Under the pieces are notes generated by a model. The model was not told the origin of the DNA. It saw nothing but the letters and a program-made list of their open reading frames with translations, and searched no databases. From a virus: a DNA stretch of 44,670 nt. The DNA lies in the IMG/VR virus record IMGVR_UViG_3300037502_002032, positions 1 to 44,670 of that record; one strand, 5' to 3'. Made by a program: the position numbers and the translations under genes. This document shows, piece by piece, positions 35,959-44,670 of this stretch. The stretch's first letter is position 1. Every line of letters begins with the position of its first letter.

Positions 35959-36233
35959 GGTCGCTTGCCGCGCTTGCGACCTGGTTGCCGGCGGTATCCC
36001 TGCCGCCACAGGTGATACGTGATCACTCGAGCAACCGAGTCCACCTGCGTCTCACCCATGTCGGGGAAGCAGATGTGCAGCAACTCATGCACAAGCGTGC
36101 CTAGGTACTCGACTGGCGTTTGATTCGACCTGATCTCGATCCGCAGCTTCTTGGGGAACGCGTAGCCGTGGTACACGCGCATGCGCTTTTCGATGATGCG
36201 GATCTTCTTGGTCTTCGGGATGTTGATCTTCAC
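35955..36233 (-). CDS. SprT-like small zinc metallopeptidase domain, 92 aa
   Basis: GTLVHELLHICFPDMGE contains HELLH (about 49-53), the zinc-binding HExxH of SprT-like and related zincins. The fold is preceded by strands (KIRIIEKRMRVYHGYAFP) and followed by a helix (VDSVARVITYHLW) and a basic tail. Such minimal forms are common in phages; substrates are unknown. It is the last gene of the late block and is coupled to the gene upstream. Confidence 0.75.
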   Translation of the reverse strand: MKINIPKTKKIRIIEKRMRVYHGYAFPKKLRIEIRSNQTPVEYLGTLVHELLHICFPDMGETQVDSVARVITYHLWRQGYRRQPGRKRGKRP

Positions 36234-36487
36234 TCGTCACCACCCTCGTCTCCAGGGTGGATGTCCACCATCCGCTGCCACTCGGAATACACATCGAGCA
36301 CCGCAGCCATGTCGAGCTGGGCTGCGAACAGGAACACCTGCGCGATGGCGTCCTCTAGACGGTCAACCCTTGCGCGCTCTTCGCTTGGGCTGAGGTGCTC
36401 CACGCCGAGGCCGCGCAGAACCTCTAGGTAGCGTTCGCGAATTCGCTGTGTCTCTTGAGCGATGGTCCGACGCGAGTTGTTCATCAT
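36230..36487 (-). CDS. Small helical protein overlapping the phosphoesterase, 85 aa
   Basis: The start at 36487 (MMNNSRRTIAQE) has AAGGGG upstream. Its first 125 bases lie within the end of the phosphoesterase gene in another frame. The protein is helical and acidic (ERARVDRLEDAIAQVFLFA). The supported ribosome binding site and natural composition favour a real gene, which makes the phosphoesterase C-terminus the odd part. Confidence 0.65.
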   Translation of the reverse strand: MMNNSRRTIAQETQRIRERYLEVLRGLGVEHLSPSEERARVDRLEDAIAQVFLFAAQLDMAAVLDVYSEWQRMVDIHPGDEGGDE

Positions 36488-37418
36488 GCCCCTTGCTGGT
36501 GTATAGCTTGCCGTCAACGAGCAACTGCGACTGGTGGATGTGGTGCTGTCGCAAACTCACGGTTGTGCCATAGACATCGATCTGCGAGAAGCCCGTCTGC
36601 CAGTCGGGGTCGTGCGCCCAGTCGGGGTCTGGATTGCTAAGGTGCCCGTTCTCGATGCCCCAGTGGACACCATGCCTGTCCGTTCGCGACACGATACCCA
36701 TGCGGTGCGTGTGGCCCATCGCCACCGATCCGCCTCGCCGCGTCATGTGACCGCGCACGCTGTTGCCGGCGCCCGTGCGGATGATCGACCCGTGGAAGAT
36801 CTCAAACGACCCGACCACCACCTTGCACCGCTGGTCCACGAACTCAATGCCGTGCGCTGCTAGCTCGAGCAACTCGTCGAGAGCCAAGGCATCCACGCTT
36901 GCCAGCTCAGGAGCATGCGCCGTCAAGTACCGCTCAAGGCGGTGCTCATGGTTGCCCATCGTATAGAGAATCTTCGCTTTGCAGTGATCGTGACGCAATA
37001 CGCGCAGAAACTGTCGAGCTTCGTTGATCTCGTCCTGAAACGTTACGACGTTGTGTTTGTCCTTCGGGTGCGACGAGATCTCATGGGCGTCCAGGATGTC
37101 GCCGTTCAAGACGATGTGCGTTGGCCGGTAGTCGCGTGCGTACGCCAGCGCCACAGCCAGCGCTGCTTGGTCGTGGTAAGGGATGTGGATGTCGCTGAGG
37201 ATCAGGCAGCGGATCGCATCAACCTTGCTAGCCGACACCTTGTGCAGCCGCACTTCCTTGGTCTCGCGGCGCACGATCATGCGCGTGACCTCTGAACGCA
37301 TCACGCACCGCACTCGCCACTCAGTGACTCCTAACTCTCTAGCGACGCTCTTCTGCGACTGGCCTGTTGCAACGCGTGCTCGGATCAACTCCTCCAACGC
37401 TTGCTTGTCGCGCATCAT
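36363..37418 (-). CDS. Metallophosphoesterase with N-terminal HTH, 351 aa
   Basis: Residues 19-44 (QSQKSVARELGVTEWRVRCVM) form a helix-turn-helix. The calcineurin-like core follows: SDIH (75-78), NGDILD (105-110), GNHEHR (155-160) and GHTHR (235-239). These bind two metals and hydrolyse phosphoesters, possibly of nucleotides or nucleic acid. After about residue 305 the sequence becomes Arg/Pro-rich and overlaps the next gene. The conserved domain therefore ends before the overlap, and the tail may be a frame extension of little importance. Confidence 0.8.
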   Translation of the reverse strand: MMRDKQALEELIRARVATGQSQKSVARELGVTEWRVRCVMRSEVTRMIVRRETKEVRLHKVSASKVDAIRCLILSDIHIPYHDQAALAVALAYARDYRPTHIVLNGDILDAHEISSHPKDKHNVVTFQDEINEARQFLRVLRHDHCKAKILYTMGNHEHRLERYLTAHAPELASVDALALDELLELAAHGIEFVDQRCKVVVGSFEIFHGSIIRTGAGNSVRGHMTRRGGSVAMGHTHRMGIVSRTDRHGVHWGIENGHLSNPDPDWAHDPDWQTGFSQIDVYGTTVSLRQHHIHQSQLLVDGKLYTSKGHDEQLASDHRSRDTANSRTLPRGSARPRRGAPQPKRRARKG

Positions 37419-37669
37419 CTAACTTCCCAAGTCAGAACATCGACAACATCGAACTTCACGCTTGTCTGACGCTCGTTCATGTGATCCGCTGCCATAGCAC
37501 GCAGCTTCTCGAGCACATCCGCATCCGTCTCCGACACCGCGGGGACGTAGCCCACCTCGCCGCCCGTGATGCCTTCGACCGCTTCACTCAGCACGTAGTC
37601 GCAGCAGTATTCGAGGTCGCCGCCAAGAGGCTGCACATGCGGGTGCTGCAGGATGATGCGTGCGGTCAT
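37415..37669 (-). CDS. Small protein, unrecognised, 84 aa
   Basis: It is an acidic protein between tail fibre and phosphoesterase, coupled to both (ATGA overlaps). TARIILQHPHVQPLGG at the start and VKFDVVDVLTWEV at the end look like strands around a helical middle. It may be a tail-fibre accessory or a soluble early-late protein. No family was recognised. Confidence 0.55.
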   Translation of the reverse strand: MTARIILQHPHVQPLGGDLEYCCDYVLSEAVEGITGGEVGYVPAVSETDADVLEKLRAMAADHMNERQTSVKFDVVDVLTWEVR

Positions 37670-39204
37670 GGGCGTTGCGGGGTCTTGATGATCTTGAACT
37701 GATGCACATACATGGTCTGCGATGTGCCGCCTGTTCCGTTGGTGACACCTTCAATCTTTACGCTGACCGATGCACCAGTCAGGTTTGCTGCCTGCGTGCT
37801 CCAAACCGTGCGCAGGCTTGTGGTCGCAGAACTGCTAACAGTTCCAGCCGCCACTGGACCAGTACGCCACAGATCCATCGTCTGCATGGTCGAGTTTGTC
37901 GCAATGACAGAGCATGTAGCGTTGAGCTTGAACCATGCTCTGCTGGTTGCGCTTGCTGCAACAGTAGCACCGTCGCTCACAACCAACGTCATCGAGCCGA
38001 CTGTGAATCGCCAACTGTACGTGCGCGTGGTGCCTGAGTTGTTGTTGATCGTGCCTACTAGCTGGACATCAATCTGATCGCCTGCATCAATGCTGATTGT
38101 TTCCGAGATCAGATTGGTGTAGCTCGCTGTGATGTTGATTCCAGCGCTCGACACATCCGCCTTGACGGTGTCGTCACCTGTGCCGCCAGCGGGATCCTGC
38201 CACGTAGCAGCAGTGCCGCTCGTCGCAGTCAGCACCTGTCCTGCGGACGGAGCCGAAGCACTGGACACATCGACCACCGTCGTGGCGGTGCGCAGGCCGC
38301 TTGCTGTGCGGTCGTTGGTTAAGCGAGAGTCATCGCCAGCAGCAATGGTCCCTGCCGTCGTGCCTACGGGCAGCGTCGTGTAGGCGATGCTGTTCGGAAC
38401 GTCGTTTGTTCGACCGGGACCGAGCACAAGGATCTCGCCGGTGGAGCCGTTGACCCTGATCACGCGCCCGATGTTCTGCACCAAATCGCTCGTGCCGCTT
38501 GGACGCGTAGGCGTCAGCCCGCCGCCCGTCGCAACGTAGACCGTGCCGTTGATCGCGTAGGCACTGGTGTCCAACTGCCGCAGCACGCCGAGGCTTTGCG
38601 CGAACCCTTCGTCGTTGTTTGCCAACGAGGTTTCGAGCAGCCCGATGGCAGGCATCTTGTTGACGTTGCTTGCGTCAGCGCCGGATATTTCAGTGGCACC
38701 CGATGCGCCGACGCTGCCCGTCGCGTAGACGGGAGTGCCCTTGGCCAACGTCACGCCCGAGGTGTTCTTGACGGGAAACCTCGCGGCTTCGATGTGCGCG
38801 TAGGTCGAGTCGCCGCGAAGGAACGTCGAGGCGTCCGCAGTGCCCGTGCCCAGTCGCGCAGGGTCCACAGGCGAGTCGATAGTAATGACAGTGCCACTGC
38901 TGCTAACTGTCACATCCCCGTAGTCGCCATCGGGAAGCGTGCCGCCACCGCCGCCGCCCGTCGCCGTGATCGTCACCTGCGCCGTGTCCGTGTCGGGCAG
39001 ATCGAGAGGCGTCAGCGAGATGCCAGACCCCGCCGCTAAGTTGATTCGCTTACGGGTGCCGATGTCTACGCCATCAGCAGCTACCGTAGTGCGCGCATCC
39101 GACAGACGCGGATCGTTGCCGGCGCAGGCTTGCTGGCCAGCTCGCCCCAGAGTCCTAAGACTCGGGACGTTCGGGTGGTCGTCGGGGATCTGGCGACGGG
39201 TCAC
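37666..39204 (-). CDS. Tail fibre / receptor-binding protein, 512 aa
   Basis: The start is GTG at 39204, overlapping the upstream stop. The sequence is rich in Thr, Ser, Gly and Ala, with repeated beta-type strands, LAAGSGISLTP and a collagen-like GGGGGG patch. A motif GDSTYAHIEAARFPVKNTSG, then KGTPVYATG, is common in phage fibre shafts. The C-terminal 150 residues form a beta-sandwich-like domain (TYSWRFTVGSMTLVV) suitable for receptor binding. No peptidase or lyase motif was seen. Confidence 0.75.
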   Translation of the reverse strand: MTRRQIPDDHPNVPSLRTLGRAGQQACAGNDPRLSDARTTVAADGVDIGTRKRINLAAGSGISLTPLDLPDTDTAQVTITATGGGGGGTLPDGDYGDVTVSSSGTVITIDSPVDPARLGTGTADASTFLRGDSTYAHIEAARFPVKNTSGVTLAKGTPVYATGSVGASGATEISGADASNVNKMPAIGLLETSLANNDEGFAQSLGVLRQLDTSAYAINGTVYVATGGGLTPTRPSGTSDLVQNIGRVIRVNGSTGEILVLGPGRTNDVPNSIAYTTLPVGTTAGTIAAGDDSRLTNDRTASGLRTATTVVDVSSASAPSAGQVLTATSGTAATWQDPAGGTGDDTVKADVSSAGINITASYTNLISETISIDAGDQIDVQLVGTINNNSGTTRTYSWRFTVGSMTLVVSDGATVAASATSRAWFKLNATCSVIATNSTMQTMDLWRTGPVAAGTVSSSATTSLRTVWSTQAANLTGASVSVKIEGVTNGTGGTSQTMYVHQFKIIKTPQRP

Positions 39205-39500
39205 GGTTCAGGAGTAACCGGGGGCGCCGGGGGAGTCGGCTGCTTAGGCGCACCAACGAACAGCCGCAGCAGCGACAGGATCAGCGGCTTGCCAGCCATC
39301 AGCATGCGCGCAGCAGGAAGAAGACCGAGCATCGTCAGCACGGTCACTACCACATCCACGGCATCTCCACCACCCACCTGCGGCAGCGTGCCGCCGGCTG
39401 GAGCAGACGGATCACCAGCCACAGGCTGCTCGGCCAAGAACTGACGCAGCGCCTCGCAAGAGGCCAGAGGAAGAAGGGCGAGCAGAAGCAGGTACCGCAT
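39201..39500 (-). CDS. Lipoprotein with internal membrane segment, possible lysis protein, 99 aa
   Basis: MRYLLLLALLPLASC is a lipoprotein signal with lipobox LASC and Cys15 as the acylated residue. A second hydrophobic segment (VDVVVTVLTMLGLLPAARML, about 48-67) and a Pro-rich tail (KQPTPPAPPVTP) follow. Outer-membrane spanins are small Pro-rich lipoproteins, but they lack a second membrane span, so the match is partial. It is coupled (TAATG) to the membrane/coiled-coil gene. Confidence 0.6.
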   Translation of the reverse strand: MRYLLLLALLPLASCEALRQFLAEQPVAGDPSAPAGGTLPQVGGGDAVDVVVTVLTMLGLLPAARMLMAGKPLILSLLRLFVGAPKQPTPPAPPVTPEP

Positions 39501-39787
39501 TATCGAGTCTCCAGTTTGGTTTCGACCTTGGATAGGCGCTGCAGGACATCGGACTTCAACCCGTCCACTGACACCCGCAACTGCCTGAGTTCTTCCGCTA
39601 CCCCGTTGTCCTTCACTCGCTGGTGCTCAATCGCCTGCGCCAATAGATCGACGCGGTTACGCACTTCGTTGATGTCTTGGCCGGTTCGCCAAGCCCATCC
39701 AATACCTGGCAGGACAACCGCCGTGCAGATGATGCTCGCAACCTTCAGAAGCACATCCCATCTGCTGTTCATGGTAGTGGTAGCCAT
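39500..39787 (-). CDS. Membrane protein with periplasmic or cytosolic coiled coil, 95 aa
   Basis: The start at 39787 (MATTTMNSRW) is favoured because the longer frame reads into the end of the giant gene. Residues about 12-30 (LKVASIICTAVVLPGIGWAW) span the membrane. The rest is a heptad-repeat coiled coil (VDLLAQAIEHQ, LRVSVDGLKSDVL, LSKVETKLE). The layout fits an inner-membrane spanin or an XhlA-like holin partner. It lies 20 bases after the giant protein gene and is coupled to a lipoprotein gene. Confidence 0.6.
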   Translation of the reverse strand: MATTTMNSRWDVLLKVASIICTAVVLPGIGWAWRTGQDINEVRNRVDLLAQAIEHQRVKDNGVAEELRQLRVSVDGLKSDVLQRLSKVETKLETR

Positions 39788-39807
39788 TCTAGGTAGCCCC
39801 GTTTTCG

Positions 39808-42800
39808 TTAGCGTGACGCACCGGATGCCTTGCCGCTCATCACGCCCTGCGTCCACTGGACGAAGTCGGGATCGTCGTACCTGTCGTTGCTGACATCCGT
39901 TATGAACTGCGCAGGCTTGCCCAAGACGCTGGTCGGCAAACCGCCAGTGATGATCGACAGCAAACCGAACATGTCGCGCACCTCGCGGCCTGTGACTTCC
40001 TTCTCGAAGTCCACCAAGCCCAGTGCCTCGCCAACCTCGCGGCCAGCAGCGACGGCTCCTCGGCCAGCTCGCATGATGTAGTTGACGGCAGGCGCGTTGG
40101 TGATGCGCTCGTCGTTCGGGTCTTCGGTAGTCAGCCCATACAGAGCCAAGGAAACCTGCCCGACAAACGGGAACATCGAAGCCGTGCCGCGACCGACGCT
40201 GACAAGCACCTTCTCGCCGATGGCGCTGGTCAACTCCTCGTCATCCTCATCGTCAAAGAATGCACCCGAGAACAACTGCATGATCGCGTCCGCCACGAAA
40301 AGCGGAGCCGCGTAGCCAAGGATCAGTTGCTGGTAGAACCGCGCCGTCAGCGGAGTCCTCAGCAATCCCACCTCGCGGATCAGGTTGCCGAAGTCGGTCG
40401 TGTTGACGTTGAACAGCCAGTTGAAGTAGCCGCCGAACTGCAGCATCAACCGCATGAACGGGCCACCCTTCAGCAGCTTTGCTTGGTCCTCGGGGCTCAA
40501 GCTGGGCGAGTTGTCGCGCACCATGTAGTCCGCGTACTTGACCGCCTCTGCGTGGATCTGCTCAGGGTTCATTGCAGATACGTCGTGCTTGTCTTGGTAC
40601 GTGTCGTACGCACCCTTCCAGATCGCCATGTCCGAGATGTTCTGGAAGAACGTCTGCAGGAAGTAGGCGTTCTTGTTCGCCATGCGCTTGAGCTTCTTGT
40701 ACGCGCCTGGATTGGACACCAGAGCGTCAAGCATCTGCGCCATCTCGAGCATCTTGCCACGCGTCCTGTTGTCCATGAACGGTGACTGCATGGTGATCCA
40801 CGTGCTCAGTCGTTCCGCACCTTCGGCTCTGCTGTAGGAGCTAACGATGTACTGACGTAGGCCGCTCATCACGGCGCGGACGCCGAGCTTGCGCACCGCC
40901 ATCGGGATCGCCGTCAAGTTACCGACTGCGTTGGCCACGCCGCCGAACAGCGCGTCCATTCCAGACCAGCGCCGCAAGCGGTCGAGCACCTGTGTACCAA
41001 ACGCAGATCCACGCGTAGACGTTGCCTGACGCGCAGCCGACACCATCCACGGGATGATCAACTCGGCGTAGGCTTCGGGATCCACTGCACCCAACGCGCT
41101 GTTGCGTGCCTCAAACGGACGGATCATGCGCAGCACACCTTGCACCGTTGGCTGCACGTGGATGAAGCGCACCGTCTCGTCGATGTGACGCAGCACCATC
41201 GTGAGGTCCAAGTTCAGCGGCTTGGTGTACGCCTCGACGCGGTCGTTGGCCCAGCCGCTTTGCACAGCAGGGACAGCCGAGCGCATGTCGCCGTTGATCT
41301 CGTTGATGTTCTCTTCCGACTGATGGCTTGCCACCAACATCGGGTCCGTCTTGGCCGGGACGTAGCCGCCACGGTAAACGCCGAACGGCGTCTCGATGTT
41401 CTCGTACCGCACCTCACGGAAGTAGTAGCCGAACACCTTGAAGTGCGCCTTCTGGAGGTCAGGCTTGATCTCCTCCATCATGTCCCACACGCCTTGCGCG
41501 AAGTCCCAGTGCTTCTTCGTCAGCTTCTGGCTTTCGTGCATGCGATTGATGAACGCCTTCCACTTGCTGTCATCGAGCTGGCCCAACTGCTCAACGCCCC
41601 AGTTGCGGCCTAGCAACAGCTTGCGGTAGTTGCTCATGTTGCCCATGTGCAGGATCGCACCTAGCAACTCGGCAGTGTTCTTGAACGTGTAGCCGATCTC
41701 CGACGCTGGGATCTCGTCCCACTCGACCTCAAGCTCCGACAGCATTGTGGCGTAGCGTTCGACCAGCTTGTTGCGCTGCACGCTGTACGCGTTGATTTGG
41801 CTCTTGATCGGGTTGTAGACCAGATCCCACCACGCGCCTCGACCGCCATCGACGGCAACGGTCCACTGCTCCATGCCGCGCATCCACGCCTTCACGTTGC
41901 TCCAGAACTTCAGGAACTTCTGCAGCTTTGTCGCGGACTGCGCTACGCCCATCGCCGCGAACGGCTTCGGGTGCTTGGACAAGCTGTCTGTCAGTTGCCG
42001 CTGCGCCTCCTCAATCGCAATCGTGCGGTCGCCCAGTTCGACGATGCGCTCTGCTCGGGCAATCTCCAGCATGCCCTTGATCAGCACATCAACGTCCTGC
42101 AACTGCGAGTAGGTGAGCTTCTTGTGGTCACCCGTAGTCCGTGCCTGCAGCACCTGCGGATTGATGATCTGCTGGATGCGCTCCCACATCTGCGGGTTGT
42201 AGCGGCTCACCGCCTGCAACTGCTCCGCTGCTCGAGCAACCGCGACCTCTGGGCCGAACCCGTACAGAGCCGCCACAGCACGGGCTGCGTTGTACAGCTC
42301 GGTGTTGTAGTTCTTGGCGATGTTCTCCTGCGGGCTTTGGAACAACCGCTTCATGCGGCCCTTGATCTCCGCGATCTTCTTCTCCGCAACACGCGCAGCC
42401 TTTGCCTTCATGTGCTGCACCAACTGCAGGCGCTTGGCTTCCAGCGCCTTGAACACTCGCGGCTGGCCCTTCTTGTCCTTGACGCGCTTGCTGGACAGAG
42501 CATCCATGACCTTCTGGTTCATGCGCCCCTCCTCAGCTTGGTGCTTGGCACTGCTAATCTTGCCAACTTCCATGTTGTCGATGGCGTCTTCCGCCACCGC
42601 ACGCGCCGCCGAGACCAGCGTGGACACCGGCACGTAAGCACGGCGCCCCTCTGCCTTGCTCACGCGCACCTGCTCCTTCGCCTTCTCTAGCTCCTGCACG
42701 GCCATCTGCACATCAGGCCCCCACGCAGCATCGATCTTGGTGAGGATGTCGTTCAGCGCAGCCGACTTGGTCGCAGCGTCTGCTGCCAACGCGGAGTCCT

Positions 42801-44670
42801 GCGGGTTCTCGCGAGATTTCCTGACCGCATCTGTGGCGAGCGTGCGGGCAGTAGTCTTCTGCTCCGTCAACTGCTGCATCTCGGGGTTCTGCATGGCCGT
42901 CTCGCGTGCCTTCTGCAGAGCCTCGCTCAACGCCGCAGCCTTCTCCTCGGCCAACTGCAACTGCGCCGCAGACGCCTCCCTCGCCGCCTTCATGTCGGGA
43001 TCGAGGTCTTCCATCATGCGCTGCAGTTGGCTCTGCAACCACTGAAGCTCGGTTGCCACCAGCTTCGTGCGTGCCTCTTCGTGCATGGCGTCCGCCACCA
43101 CGCCTTCCGCAGCCTCGGCGCTTTGGTAGTCGCCAAACCGCTCCAGCATGATCTCGTCCGTCTGCGCCTCAATCGCATCCTGCATCGCAGGCGCCTCAAA
43201 CAACATGCGCAAGAGCTCAGGGCCTCCACCGGGAATGCCCCACAGCGCCGCGACTTCCTGCAGGCTGACGCCGTCTTTCTTCGTCAGCATGCTCGCCAAC
43301 TTGTCCAGCACCGGACCTTGCAGCGTCGGCTCGTTTAGCTCAATGCGCTTCTCGGTAGCAGCAACGCGCTGCTCCATCTCGCGCAGGCGCGTGCGCTCGG
43401 ACTGCAGCCCACGGTGCAAGCTGCGGATCTGCACAGCAGCCTTCTGGCGGCGACTGAGCTTGAGCCCGTCCTCAATCTTGGCGAGCTTTTCCTGCTGCTT
43501 GGTGACCGCTTCCTGCAGCTTCTTCTGCTCTGCCTTCGCCTTCTTGTATTCCTTCTCGCCCAAGCCGGCGATCTCGTTCTTCACTCGAGCACGCGCTGCC
43601 TGCAGGTTGTCCTCTGCCGTCTTGCGCTGTGCGGCGAAGTTGCGCAGGTTGCTCTGCAGCTTGTCGCGCTCGCTGCCGGTGTAGGTCGGACGCTTCTGCG
43701 CGGCTTCCACATCGACACGCGCCTTGGCCAAGTTCGACCGCTTCTGCGCGACCTTCGTCTGAGCCCGCTTGACCTTGTCCGCTTCTGCCGCCAGATCCTT
43801 GAGGAACGCCTTCGTGTCCTTCTCGCTGACGGTCTTGCTCTTCTCGGACATCTGACGGTAGCCGTCTTCTGCCGCCTTGAGCACAGCCTCGGCTTCCTGA
43901 AGTTGCGTCGAGAACTTCTCAACCTTCTCTTGCAACTGCGGCGTGCGCTTGTCGCCACGGCTGTCTAGCTGGTCACGGACCATCTGCATCGACGCCTTCA
44001 GGTTCTCGACGCGCTTGACCTCGTCGGGCAACTGCTTGTCGATGTCCGCCTGCTCGGCTTCCCACTGCTGCTCAGTCATGCCCTCCGCAAGCAGCGTCTT
44101 CTTGCTCTTCTTGCGGGTCTTCTCGTAGTTCTGGCGAGCCTCCTCCACCTTGGGAAGGAAGGCCGCAAGCGCAGCCTCGGCAGCGTTCACTGCTTGGCGC
44201 TGGTCCTCCATCTGCTTGTTCGCCTGGAACAGCATCTGGCTCTGGTCCAACCCCTCAATCGGCGTGCGCGGCAGATCCTTGAACTCCTTGCGCAAAGCCT
44301 CCAGACGCGCTTCCGCGTTGGTCACGCTGGCACGAAGCTGCTCCAGCTTGGCTTCCTGCTGCACAAGCAGATCCTTGTCCTGCCGCACAGAACCGCTGGG
44401 CTTTGCCGGCGGCTTGAGGTTGGGGATGGCGCCGTTCATCACGTAGCGCACCACCTCCTGCACATCGATCTTGTTGCGCAGCGTCGGCGTGAACTCGTTG
44501 CCCTGCTCGTCGAGCGCAATCTTGGTCTGCAGCCAGCGGATGACGCGGTAAACCTTCTGCAGCTTGACCGAAGACTCGACTTCCTTGCGGACCTTGCTGC
44601 GTTCCTTGGACATCTCCGCTTGCTTGCTCGCCAACTTGTCGCTGATCGCGCCTGCCAGGTACTTCATCTG
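39808..44670 (-). CDS. Giant polyvalent ejection protein, C-terminal part
   Basis: This continues the frame that enters from base 1. The join makes 3007 codons with no stop; bases 44544-44670 duplicate 1-127. Residues about 1390-2080 are a very long, charged coiled coil (Lys/Glu/Gln/Ala). Residues about 2100-2600 are helical with RMKRLF-like basic patches. The C-terminal 400 residues contain YADYMVRDNSPSLSPEDQAK, then MLQFGGYFNWLFN, and a membrane-like segment (LILGYAAPLFVADAIMQLF, about 2830-2850). This end is typical of giant podoviral ejected proteins. It stops 20 bases before the membrane/coiled-coil gene. Confidence 0.85.
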   Translation of the reverse strand, partial: QMKYLAGAISDKLASKQAEMSKERSKVRKEVESSVKLQKVYRVIRWLQTKIALDEQGNEFTPTLRNKIDVQEVVRYVMNGAIPNLKPPAKPSGSVRQDKDLLVQQEAKLEQLRASVTNAEARLEALRKEFKDLPRTPIEGLDQSQMLFQANKQMEDQRQAVNAAEAALAAFLPKVEEARQNYEKTRKKSKKTLLAEGMTEQQWEAEQADIDKQLPDEVKRVENLKASMQMVRDQLDSRGDKRTPQLQEKVEKFSTQLQEAEAVLKAAEDGYRQMSEKSKTVSEKDTKAFLKDLAAEADKVKRAQTKVAQKRSNLAKARVDVEAAQKRPTYTGSERDKLQSNLRNFAAQRKTAEDNLQAARARVKNEIAGLGEKEYKKAKAEQKKLQEAVTKQQEKLAKIEDGLKLSRRQKAAVQIRSLHRGLQSERTRLREMEQRVAATEKRIELNEPTLQGPVLDKLASMLTKKDGVSLQEVAALWGIPGGGPELLRMLFEAPAMQDAIEAQTDEIMLERFGDYQSAEAAEGVVADAMHEEARTKLVATELQWLQSQLQRMMEDLDPDMKAAREASAAQLQLAEEKAAALSEALQKARETAMQNPEMQQLTEQKTTARTLATDAVRKSRENPQDSALAADAATKSAALNDILTKIDAAWGPDVQMAVQELEKAKEQVRVSKAEGRRAYVPVSTLVSAARAVAEDAIDNMEVGKISSAKHQAEEGRMNQKVMDALSSKRVKDKKGQPRVFKALEAKRLQLVQHMKAKAARVAEKKIAEIKGRMKRLFQSPQENIAKNYNTELYNAARAVAALYGFGPEVAVARAAEQLQAVSRYNPQMWERIQQIINPQVLQARTTGDHKKLTYSQLQDVDVLIKGMLEIARAERIVELGDRTIAIEEAQRQLTDSLSKHPKPFAAMGVAQSATKLQKFLKFWSNVKAWMRGMEQWTVAVDGGRGAWWDLVYNPIKSQINAYSVQRNKLVERYATMLSELEVEWDEIPASEIGYTFKNTAELLGAILHMGNMSNYRKLLLGRNWGVEQLGQLDDSKWKAFINRMHESQKLTKKHWDFAQGVWDMMEEIKPDLQKAHFKVFGYYFREVRYENIETPFGVYRGGYVPAKTDPMLVASHQSEENINEINGDMRSAVPAVQSGWANDRVEAYTKPLNLDLTMVLRHIDETVRFIHVQPTVQGVLRMIRPFEARNSALGAVDPEAYAELIIPWMVSAARQATSTRGSAFGTQVLDRLRRWSGMDALFGGVANAVGNLTAIPMAVRKLGVRAVMSGLRQYIVSSYSRAEGAERLSTWITMQSPFMDNRTRGKMLEMAQMLDALVSNPGAYKKLKRMANKNAYFLQTFFQNISDMAIWKGAYDTYQDKHDVSAMNPEQIHAEAVKYADYMVRDNSPSLSPEDQAKLLKGGPFMRLMLQFGGYFNWLFNVNTTDFGNLIREVGLLRTPLTARFYQQLILGYAAPLFVADAIMQLFSGAFFDDEDDEELTSAIGEKVLVSVGRGTASMFPFVGQVSLALYGLTTEDPNDERITNAPAVNYIMRAGRGAVAAGREVGEALGLVDFEKEVTGREVRDMFGLLSIITGGLPTSVLGKPAQFITDVSNDRYDDPDFVQWTQGVMSGKASGASR
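44544..44670. repeat. Terminal direct repeat, right copy (127 bp)
   Basis: Identical to bases 1-127. Treat as the overlap of a circular assembly. Confidence 0.9.

Noticed and set aside
37666-39204. Diversity-generating retroelement as in BPP-1
   Set aside because: No reverse transcriptase frame and no template/variable repeat pair near the fibre gene were seen.

Overview
The window looks like one complete genome of a short-tailed dsDNA phage (podovirus) of a GC-rich, probably proteobacterial host. The first 127 bases recur exactly at the end (44544-44670). An open gene runs off the left edge and continues in frame from the right edge, so the molecule is circular or circularly permuted, with a unique length of 44543 bp. 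The head genes resemble the Bordetella phage BPP-1 set: portal, Bbp19-like protein, scaffold, GP7/Bbp17-type capsid and two Bbp16-like cement proteins. No integrase, repressor, reverse transcriptase, DNA polymerase or RNA polymerase was recognised. The phage therefore probably relies on host polymerases and looks lytic, or has lost its lysogeny genes.

Almost everything is on the minus strand, so it reads from high to low coordinates. The early block (35277 down to 25623) holds a lambda-Red-like pair (PD-(D/E)XK exonuclease plus Sak-type annealing protein), an SSB-like protein, a resolvase-like nuclease, an excisionase-like HTH protein, a cytosine-C5 DNA methyltransferase, a GP88-family protein and many small unknown proteins. 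Its genes are mostly coupled by ATGA or GTGA overlaps. It is cut into transcription units by sigma70-like promoters, one strong terminator and a 713-bp non-coding stretch (28175-28887). That stretch carries an 18-bp repeat family, a structured or tRNA-like RNA element and a candidate small RNA of about 100 nt. A second non-coding stretch (25051-25622) has four tandem 13-bp iteron-like repeats, hairpins and a G10-ACTATA-G10 tract. It lies just upstream of the packaging genes and is the best candidate for an origin or packaging site.

The late block starts at 25050 and runs through position 1, which joins to 44543, down to 35955. Its order is: HTH protein, small and large terminase, GNAT acetyltransferase, portal, capsid group, a tail adaptor fused to an SGNH esterase, tail nozzle, two internal virion proteins, a 3007-residue giant protein, a probable lysis/membrane pair, tail fibre, metallophosphoesterase and SprT-like zincin. 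Two small plus-strand genes (35444-35958) sit between the early and late blocks.

The most striking object is the giant protein. It occupies the slot of the T7 gp16 ejection protein. It contains an embedded cytosine-C5 methyltransferase domain with motifs I, IV, VI, VIII, IX and X readable, and then an HEASH zincin of the kind seen in phage polyvalent proteins. With the separate early methyltransferase, this suggests two-stage protection from restriction: one enzyme carried in the particle and injected, one made after infection. Function is inferred from motifs only; no search or computation could be run.
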